Origin: Acanthopleura granulata
Lineage: Eukaryota; Mollusca; Polyplacophora; Chitonida; Chitonidae
Assembly: GCA_016165875.1 (NCBI GenBank)
Contig: JABBOT010000001.1
Location: 16,444,876-16,508,875, forward strand
DNA length: 64,000 nucleotides
Direction: 5' to 3'
Part shown: positions 55,915-64,000 of the stretch, piece by piece
Position numbering within the stretch: the stretch's first letter is position 1
Layout: each line of letters starts with the position of its first letter
The notes under the pieces: generated by a model
Told to the model about the DNA's origin: nothing
The model's database searches: none
The model's input: the letters and a program-made list of their open reading frames with translations, nothing else
Translations under genes and position numbers: made by a program

Positions 55915-57029
55915 AATATATACTGTTTTGATGTGAACGGGCAGATATTATAAAATATCCGCTGTTAATCCGTTCATGCCTACTTGTCGAGCTTCTGAAT
56001 GGAATACATCGCCTCCGATAAGAAGCAAAGACATCCACTTTCACCGAATGTGCCTGATGCGGAGACACATGTTGGTTCGAGTTACGCGAGAAGTGAAGTT
56101 ATGTAATTCTCCCTGTCCTATTGCCTCGTGACGAGTGCTGCGTGCCTGAGTGAGGAAGGGGAAGTAAATCTGAAAACGCATGTTCCCGGCTGTCAATCAG
56201 GCCCTTGACCCATGTTACAGGTACCCTATATAAAAATATCAATATGTAACCGTTGACGTTATGATTGCTAAATACAGTGGCAAGTGGACCTGACGACAGG
56301 CCTGACTGTCAAATTATTTGATGAAAAGTATGCCTAGGCCTACTGCAATAGGCTGTCATTACACCAGCTGTGCAATGTTTGGGCTTTAGCAACGTATTTG
56401 TGCAACGCTTTTCACTTTCCAGTTATTGATACGAGATATATTCGATAAAGGCAAAAGGGCATGTCCCGCTATATATGGAACTGATCAATGATATTGTTGT
56501 AAAAGCACCTCTGTGTGTCGCTCATTAACTTCTGCGTCTCTTAATGAGTTGGGTTGGGTAACAATATCCTGAGAGAAATCTGTAGCCGACATAATGAAAG
56601 CCAGTGACGCCGCTCATTTACTTCACTGTTAGGCCTACTAGTAAGCTGTGTTTATTGCTTGTAGGGTCAACAGTTCATCAGCAGCCTTCTGAAGGTCGGG
56701 TAAAGGTCAGGTAAAAAACAAGAAACCTATTATTGCTTTTTAGCTCTGGAGAAATCATCAAAGTCTTTATTTTAGGATGGGTGTACAGTATCGGATATAG
56801 GGTTTGGAAATATCGTGGAAATCAGATGATTCGAACGAAATAGTTATGCTGAGGTGGTATTAATCATTCTTTTCCATCACATGCGTAGGCCTGATATTTG
56901 AAGTGGTATCGGTGCACATCGACACACACTGTATCAGTCAACACTATTTTGGCATACAACCCCCGCACGGTGATTATCATCAAAATCAACTTTCAACTTT
57001 TGTGTAAGGATATAAAGCTTTTATTTTGT

Positions 57030-57390
57030 CACATCACTGCAATGTTTGTGCGTGTCCAGGCTATGTCTGTGATGTGTTCAGTTTACATGTATGTCTTTGT
57101 GATATGTCCAGGCTAGGCCTATATCTTTACAATATGTCAAAGGTATGTCTTTCTAATATATCCAGACTATATCTTTATAATATGCTAAGGCTAGGGCTTT
57201 ATGATATGCCCAGGCTATGTCTATAGTATACCGAGGAAACATCTTTAAAATATATCCTGGCTGAATGTATGCCTTTAAAATATATACTGACAGTGTTTTC
57301 AGGATATTTCCAGTCTGTGTCCTTAGAATATATCCAGGCTATGTTTCATTTGTATCATGCCCTGGCTATATCCCTTTACAACCTGCCCAG
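57030..57390. repeat. Decayed repeat of about 30 bp
   Basis: ATATGTCCAGGCTA, ATATATCCAGACTATATCTT, ATATGCCCAGGCTATGTC and ATATATCCAGGCTATGTT recur roughly every 30 bases with many changes. No gene is seen in 55915-57660 apart from this. Confidence 0.7.
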
Positions 57391-57663
57391 GCGCAAGCGC
57401 TATGGAGGTCGTTTCCTGACTGTTTTCGAATCTTTCAGGTCGTAATTCTTAGCCGTTATTCTACGTTAAGAACGACCTACAACTAACGTGCTGATGTTGG
57501 TCTCACAGACTTCCGATCCAAGGGATCTGAGGGGCTCTTCCCAAACATTAACTGGGACATTCTCCCCACTTACACATTTCCCGACTCTTCAAAGATCTCT
57601 CATAATCATCAGCTTGTCATTGACCAACTCGCAGTAAACTTCCAGTGCTAACTACTGTTTTAG

Positions 57664-57930
57664 ACGTACGTGGGTCTCAAGGGCGATATTGACGCTGGCC
57701 TGTGTATTGACTATAACTGTATAGTCGGAAGGCAAGTGGATGACAACAGACTGGCGGCTTATGTAATTAATCCGTCTCACACCTATTATCTTTGCCTTCT
57801 TAACTCGAACCAGGCCTGTTGTTTGGTGTACAATGAATACACAAGTTATCCGGGGTTAAAAGACGTCAAAGTCGGCAAAGGCAAACAATCTTCGGACAAA
57901 AGTCCAGCCGTGAATCGTGCTGGGTGTTAG
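57664..57930 (+). other. Open frame of unknown nature
   Basis: After a TGTTTTAG that could be an acceptor, the frame from 57664 stays open to TAG at 57928-57930, starting TYVGLKGDIDAGLCIDYNC. It has no in-frame ATG near its start, no partner exon that I could find, and no recognised domain. It could be an exon or a chance frame. Confidence 0.2.
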
Positions 57931-58039
57931 AAAAATGAATTGCTGACAACGAAATCCAATAGTACTCTTATTTTTCAACAAGAAAGGCCCGACAAAAAGA
58001 AGTATTCAGCGAAGAATTCCGTTGGTAGAACCCGAGTTT

Positions 58040-58660
58040 TCTAGGAGTTTGACGCTTATTCTGTCTTATTTCTGAGTTTGGCGGCCATGCTGTTTATCTG
58101 TGAGGATGATGTTGTATGGTGCCCATGTTGCTCTGAGTTTGATGTCTATCCTGTCCCATGTCTAAATATGGAGCCTATGCTGTCCTATCTCTGAGTTTGG
58201 CGTCTATGCTGTCGTATATCTGAGCTTGGCGTCTATGCTTTTTTGTCTCTGTGTTTGGCTTCTTTATGCTGGTGCCTTTCTGAGTTTGAATCCCATGCTG
58301 CTATGTATGTGAGTTTGACGCCTGTGATATCCTAATTCTGAGTTTTGCGCCTATATATGCTGACCTGAGTTTGACGTCTACAAGCTCTCTCTGTCTGAGT
58401 TTAGCGTCTCTTGTCCTTGATGTCTGTGCTCTCCATTTTCTCAGCTTAGGACCCGTATGCTGTCCTGTCTCTGAGTTTGGCGTCTTTTTGTTTGGCACCC
58501 ATGCTTCCCTATCTCTGAGTTAGTGTCCGTATTACCCTACCTCTGAGTTTGACGTCTGTGTTATCCTATTTCTGAATTTGGCATTTATGCTTTCATATAA
58601 CCATTGTTCTGTTTCTGAGTTGAATATCTATGCTGTCGTAAATGTCTGTTGTCCTACTTC
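58040..58660. repeat. Degenerate repeat of 28-60 bp preceding the 116-bp satellite
   Basis: TCTGAGTTTGGCGTCTATGC and close variants (TCTGAGTTTGACGTCTGTG, CTGAGTTTAGCGTCTC) occur more than a dozen times at irregular spacing, each followed by CTGTCCTAT-like text. It looks like the source pool of the regular array that follows. Confidence 0.8.
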
Positions 58661-59150
58661 TGAGCTTGGCGTCCATGCTGCCTTATCTCTCTTTTTGTAG
58701 TCTCTGCTGTCATGTGTCTATGTTTAGGGTGCATGCTGTCCTGTCTTTGACCTTAGCATCCATTTTGTCCTGTCTCTGAGCTTGGCGTCCATGCTGCCTT
58801 ATCTCTCTTTTTGTAGTCTCTGCTGTCATGTGTCTATGTTTAGGGTGCATGCTGTCCTGTCTTTGACCTTAGCATCCATTTTGTCCTGTCTCTGAGCTTG
58901 GCGTCCATGCTGCCTTATCTCTCTTTTTGTAGTCTCTGCTGTCATGTGTCTATGTTTAGGGTGCATGCTGTCCTGTCTTTGACCTTAGCATCCATTTTGT
59001 CCTGTCTCTGAGCTTGGCGTCCATGCTGCCTTATCTCTCTTTTTGTAGTCTCTGCTGTCATGTGTCTATCCTTTAGGGTGCATGCTGTCCTGTCTTTGAC
59101 CTTAGCATCCATTTTGTCCTGTCTCTGAGCTTGGCGCCCATGCTGTCCTG
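58661..59150. repeat. 116-bp tandem repeat, four units plus a partial
   Basis: TGAGCTTGGCGTCCATGCTG starts at 58661, 58777, 58893 and 59009, and in variant form at 59126 (periods 116, 116, 116, 117). Units are nearly identical, so the amplification is recent compared with the decayed flank. Confidence 0.95.
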
Positions 59151-59159
59151 TCTCTTCAG

Positions 59160-61100
59160 CTCTTTGTTCTTGCTGACCTTATCCTTTACCTCTCGCTCGC
59201 GGGATGGACTGTCCTGAAATGACCACCACCTAGGCTGCGGTCTTAGCCTCGCTGATATCAGAGTGACCGACCACTTTTTCGAGGAGCAGCCTTCCTGACT
59301 GATGAATGGTATCGTGTTCGGTTAAACGGTTCAATGATAGGCCAGACTAACCAAATGATATTTCAATCGATTGGGAGCCCGATGGGCTATCTGACTGCAG
59401 GATGATTTACTTGTCTGTCCGGTAAACAGTTACCAGCTTATTACACCGGTGCCTTATCTTCAGAGTGTTTCAAATCTATACGATGCTAGGTGATAGCGCG
59501 GATTTACAGCCCCATACTCAACCACATGCCGTTTAACTTGATTACTGACTAAGGCTAGCGGCTAACTAGGAGTTAATACCGCAGACCCGTGACCCGTGTT
59601 TATAGATTACACCAAGCACTAGAGACATCGTCAAAACATTACGTTGTATCAACAAAGCTGCTGTCGGGGAAACGTTACGTACGCTTGACTGGTTCCCATT
59701 TTGATCGCTTGCCACGTACAAGGTTATGCTGGGACTGGCAAAATCCGGATTTGCGTTGAGCATGGATTGGGGTTAATGGTGACGGAGAGGTCGTTATGCC
59801 TGATGCTCCTTTTCCCCAGGCGTAGGCGTTGATCACTGATTCTCCGGATTCGATTCTACGTATCCAGTACATACCGAACGTTCGCGTCGACTAATATTTT
59901 GCGTCGCTTAACAACATGCACCATGGGCGTTAGACGCAGTGAAGAATGTAGGACAGTGTGCCTGGAACTTGCCAGATGATCATGGTCAGATTAGCTAATA
60001 CCATAAAGGAATAACGAACCCATCGCTCCTCCATCTGGTACACATGGTCCCGATCTGTGTCAAATGAAGGTGCTCGTGGCCAAGGGATCAAAAACAACTG
60101 GGCTGAGAGCGAATCCTTCACTGTTGGCCTTCTGCGGCTTTGAACTTTATGGTGGGTGAAGCGACCATTACAAACTTTCTGAAAATGACTTCACTGACTT
60201 TTGTTTTTTTAGTCCTCCCCCCCCCCCCAAAGCTAAACACAGTCAAGTGTTGTTATTGTTTGGTTCACTTTATGGACCATGTCGAAAGGCTGAGTCACAG
60301 TGACGTCACATTCCCATATGTTGCTAAACAGCCTCTGTTCTATTTCCACATTTCCACATAAACCTGGCCATAAAACATCCAAACTTTAGTGTTATGGATA
60401 GTTGAACAACCTTTGTACTACATGCTTAGTAAAATGCTGGTTGTGAATTGGAGCGAGGAGATGAGGTCTGCATCCATCTCCATCAGTGGATGAGCTTTCT
60501 TTAACCTCGTGTAACACTTGACTCGGGTCACCCAGAGCGCTAACCTAGGTCAAGTCGATGGCCAAATTCCGTCCGCCCATCGTGAAAGCTCGCCCAATCC
60601 ATTGCTAACAGCCAGCTAACAGTGAAATAAAGATTTCCTGTCACCATCCACTTTAGACGTGTCTGTAGGATGGCATTTAGGTTATTATCTCGGTGGGCTG
60701 ATTCTGGTGCCCATCCCAACCCGTCATGTCATTTAGGGTATTGACCGAGTGGGCCTGCGGCTAAGGAGCTAGAAAGGATATCCAATAGGCTTTACCTACT
60801 TGATCCATTAACAGCTTCACTGAACCTGGATATGGCTGTACCTGACCGATAGGTTCGAGGCATCTGGAATATCAGGTTCCTTGTGAATAGTGGGTGCTGA
60901 TTTTGTATGTAAAAATCACATGTAGATCTTATGTAAAAGGCCAGCATCTGTCACCACCTAAAGGCTCTGTGGAAAGGGCCGGATTTCAAAGAAGGTGGTT
61001 AAAGGTATCTCGGAGGCAAAGACAGAACAGTCCAATAATGCTGCTCTGCGGTGTCCCCTTCTTTGAATTTACATAGGAACAGATAGAGGCCACCTTGACC
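59160..61100. other. Intergenic DNA without a supported gene
   Basis: Several 60-75 codon open frames exist on both strands, but none is linked to consistent splice sites or a known domain. A run of 12 C lies at about 60217-60228. Confidence 0.45.
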
Positions 61101-61349
61101 GATGGGGCACCGTGGTATGGCAACACAATGACTCAAGAGCCTCTAACCAATGCTGACGCTGTGGGTTTAAGGCCCAGCTAATGCTGGCTTCCTCTTTGGT
61201 CGTATACACGGGAAGGTCTGCCAGCAACGCGCGGGTGGTCGTGGTTTCCCCCGGCTCTGTCCGATTTCACCCTACAATAATGCTGGCTGCCATCATATAA
61301 GTGAAATATTCTTGAGTATGGCGTAAAACGCCCATCAAATAAATAAATA
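61101..61349 (+). mobile_element. SINE, family 1, nearly full length
   Basis: GGCACCGTGGTATGGCAACA head, GCTGACGCTGTGGGTTTAAG B-box region, GGAAGGTCTGCCAGCAACGC, AATAATGCTGGCTGCCATCA, GAGTATGGCGTAAAACGCCC, (AAAT)n. Confidence 0.88.
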
Positions 61350-61744
61350 TGTCATACTAGTATATAGAAATAAAAGGCCTTGTATATATTGATTGCTATT
61401 TGGTATTTAACCTGGGCGTCGAAACCGACATTCGTATACCAGTCGTCAACCAAAATGGGTGTTCCGGGTCATTAACGTCCGTAAGACATTTTACTTATAC
61501 CTAGCATTAGAGCCTACATGTGCTGGCCTTCACTGGTTGTTAAAGGTGTATAGATGAGAACAACGGAATTCCCGAAAAAACCGCATGACTTAAAGCTGCA
61601 GCCTAACCAGACAGTTATTACCTCAACATTTATTGTTTGTGCATCAATAAACCTATATATCTGTGTCAATCCCTCTCCGACTCCTCCTGTACTACGCTGA
61701 AGTTCAATAGCACTAGTTTTTTTAATAGTTACTTCATGTTGAAG

Positions 61745-61815
61745 TCGACACGATATGGGTGAAATATCGTCGATGTGACGTTAAGCCATAATTATTCACT
61801 CATTCGTTCATTCTG
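61745..61815 (+). mobile_element. 3' end of a CATTC-tailed SINE, family 3
   Basis: CGATATGGGTGAAATATCGT, CGATGTGACGTTAAGCCATA, then ATTCACTCATTCGTTCATTC. Matches the endings at 22720 and 32680. Confidence 0.65.
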
Positions 61816-62075
61816 GTGTTATCAACATTCTGACTTGCGTGTCCAATCCAAGCGTCGTGCAGACAATACCAACATGCATTTTCTTATTGGTTAAACAATC
61901 ATCAAATCGTTTAACATTCACCAACCAATCAATAAGTTCCTACATAACTACCCCATGATCCTTGTTTTATCCTAAGCAGGTTGTTATTTTTTCGAAACTA
62001 CGTCACTACGTATAAGAATTCTCTCTCTGACGCATTCACAGTATCGACTATATTATCTCAACTGTATTAGAGTCG

Positions 62076-62253
62076 TTACTGAGCTGTTTTATGCCAGTAC
62101 CATCTGATGTGATGTTTTGAGTGGTCAGTCACTAGCCATCGCCCACACAGGGTCTGCTGAAACCATGCCGATGAGAGTCTGTTGTCCAGCTTCTCCCGCA
62201 TCCCTGTGCAGATGAGATTGGCGTCTCCGGTGCGGATGTACTGGACACAAACA
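62076..62253 (-). CDS. Candidate terminal exon of an unknown minus-strand gene
   Basis: On the minus strand, CGCCCACAG at 62262-62254 forms an acceptor. The next 178 bases stay open for 58 codons to TAA (62078-62076). The frame is phase 1 and starts VCVQYIRTGDANLICTGMR and includes KLDNRLSSAWFQQTLCGRW. Most codons in its first half end in C or G, unlike the AT-rich surroundings, which is what suggests coding. I do not recognise the protein and could not find the preceding exon. Confidence 0.35.
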
Positions 62254-63028
62254 CTGTGGGCGAAGTTGGTAGGTAGTTAATCAGTTAACACGAGCACACC
62301 TTTGTCTGCCATTGCTTATGTCAGTGTCAGCCCGTTTATCCCGTGGCTTCCCGTGTTGCTCGCACCTGCGTCGACAATCACCTGCCAGTGATAATGAGTT
62401 TACCCAGTCAGTAGGACGCGTTCATTTGACAGGCGTGTTAGTTGCAGGTTTCTGTCTGTCAGCTTCGGCTCCTCTCGGGCTGTCACCTCGGTTATTGGCG
62501 AGACCGCTGTGTCGGACAAATCGCATATTATTATTATTACAGAAACGGACACAGAATTATATAGCTCTGGCACCTTACTGAGATTGAAATGTAATATAAT
62601 TGAGAGCCGATCTAAGTTTTCAGCATTAATCCACTCGTGTGTAAATATACTCCTTAGGCAAAGGGTCTTACCATTGTATTTGCCTGTCTGACAGTCTCTC
62701 TGACTGTATGTAGCCTGACATATCTTTAGAAACAATTTATATTGAAACCCTCATGATACAGAATAGTAAACCTTTGTAAACTTATATAATTATCCTATCG
62801 TCAGAAGCCAATACTTAAACTCACCACTATAGAGAATGGATTTATAATTGTTCTTATTGGCATACTTTTAATGTATACATCCATAATATTTTTAAACATA
62901 GGCTTTAGACACGCCAAAAGAAAACACGTTTTTTACAGTTAACAACTTGGAAAATAAAATTTTAAGCGATAAGTCTCAGACACTTGTTTGACTGATTCAT
63001 AGCCATCAGCCTTTCGAAGCAAGCCTCT

Positions 63029-63287
63029 CCTCCGTGGCCGAGAGTGTTAGCGCGCCAGTGCGGCGTTATGACCACCAGTCTCTTACCAATGCGGTTGCTC
63101 CAAATTAAAGTCCGGCTCATGCTAGCCCCTTCTAAGGCCGTACATGGGAAGGTCCGCAAGCAACCTGCGGATGGTCGTGGATTTACCCAGCCTCTGCCGG
63201 GTTTCCTCCCACCATAATGCTGGTCGCCGTCAAATAAGTGAGATAGTCTTGAGTTTTGCATCGTAAAACATCAATCAAATAAATAAG
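63029..63287 (+). mobile_element. SINE, family 1, nearly full length
   Basis: TCCTCCGTGGCCGAGAGTGT and TTAGCGCGCCAGTGCGGCGT head, GCGGTTGCTCCAAATTAAAG B-box region (damaged), GGAAGGTCCGCAAGCAACCT, CACCATAATGCTGGTCGCCG, TCGTAAAACATCAATCAAAT. Confidence 0.88.
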
Positions 63288-64000
63288 TTTCCAGATATGG
63301 AAGACGGAGGCGTCCATTAAAGTTCGCGGCTCGAGAAAACGTCCGTCCAAACGTTCTTCCATACATTGGCCACAGAGTTATTGTCCTTACTAACCATGCA
63401 TGGTTTGGGATGACAAGACAGAAACACGTAGAATACAAAACGTAGGACAAACAGCCTGCAGAAACTTGTCACCTATTATGTGTGGGTATTTTACTGTATG
63501 GCGTGTGATAACCTGTTAAATGAATTATCTACTGAGGGTTTTTAACCGAGTTTTGTGTATGTTTTGCCTTGTTGGATATGTTCGACTAGTTATCGATCTT
63601 CGTGTTCAGACTGGGTTTACTACGGGAAACTAAATCTGAGACAGATTTATATCTCGTATCATTCCAAGATTTGTTTTAAATACAACGTCAATACACGACC
63701 ATTTGCAATTATGAACCGTGGTAAATATGGCAATGGGATATTTCGAAGTCCTCCGCTGTTTTAGATTTTCCCAAATTTTCTCATGTTACTTCAATTCAGT
63801 ATCGGATCTACGTATTTAACAGTTTAATGGTTTTTAACATCATTTTATTACGTAATCCGATGCACGAGTGACTCTAGGATGTAGTGATCCACGCAAGCGC
63901 AAACCTTGTATGGTAGGTACCATGTTATTCCACGTTGTGGGGCCCTAGTTCCTGGTACACTGTACTAAAGCTTTGTTCCCTACGCCCATAAACTTGATCA
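63288..64000. other. Intergenic DNA, no supported gene
   Basis: No exon or RNA gene seen. The last 60 bases (CTAGTTCCTGGTACACTGTA to CCCATAAACTTGATCA) may be the 3' part of a family 2 SINE cut by the window edge. Confidence 0.4.

Noticed and set aside
62312..62581. 89-codon plus-strand open frame near the candidate minus-strand exon
   Set aside because: Ser/Leu/Arg-rich frame without domain or splice support.

Overview
This is animal nuclear DNA: AT-rich, with dozens of small exons bounded by GT..AG introns, and many tRNA-derived SINEs ending in (TAAA)n or (CATTC)n tails. I recognise that SINE type and the frequent ACATGTA words from lophotrochozoan genomes, so a mollusc is my best guess. 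A brachiopod or another lophotrochozoan is not excluded.

Layout. (1) 345-2285, plus strand: the last exons of an unidentified gene whose protein ends in a clean RING-H2 finger. (2) 2286-10036: 3' UTR and intergenic DNA with a 40-bp tandem repeat, a 260-bp tandem duplication and several SINEs. (3) 10037-11084, minus strand: a complete two-exon gene for the ATP synthase membrane subunit DAPIT (ATP5MK/USMG5), 60 residues, with a GC-AG intron. (4) About 11700-53530, plus strand: the whole PDCD11/RRP5 gene, the large S1-repeat and HAT-repeat rRNA-processing factor. It has one probable non-coding exon and 42 coding exons whose phases all join. DAPIT and PDCD11 lie head to head around a short promoter region, the same arrangement I recall for human 10q24.33. 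(5) 53531-64000: intergenic DNA with SINEs, a 116-bp tandem repeat, and one possible minus-strand terminal exon at 62076-62253.

The main structural anomaly is inside PDCD11. Exons 14-23 are present twice (19227-29047 and 29061-39240), and the two copies are separated by a run of 13 N. Using only one copy gives about 1843-1861 residues, close to the human 1871. Using both gives about 2330. The copies differ by 10 residues in 468 codons, by minisatellite lengths and by small indels. The simplest reading is two haplotypes retained in tandem by the assembler. One of those indels is 93 bp and removes a candidate in-frame cassette exon (38666-38719), which is therefore present only in the second copy.

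Functionally, PDCD11 works in nucleolar pre-rRNA processing and DAPIT in the mitochondrial ATP synthase. If their promoter is shared, ribosome and ATP production would be linked at this locus. That link is inference.
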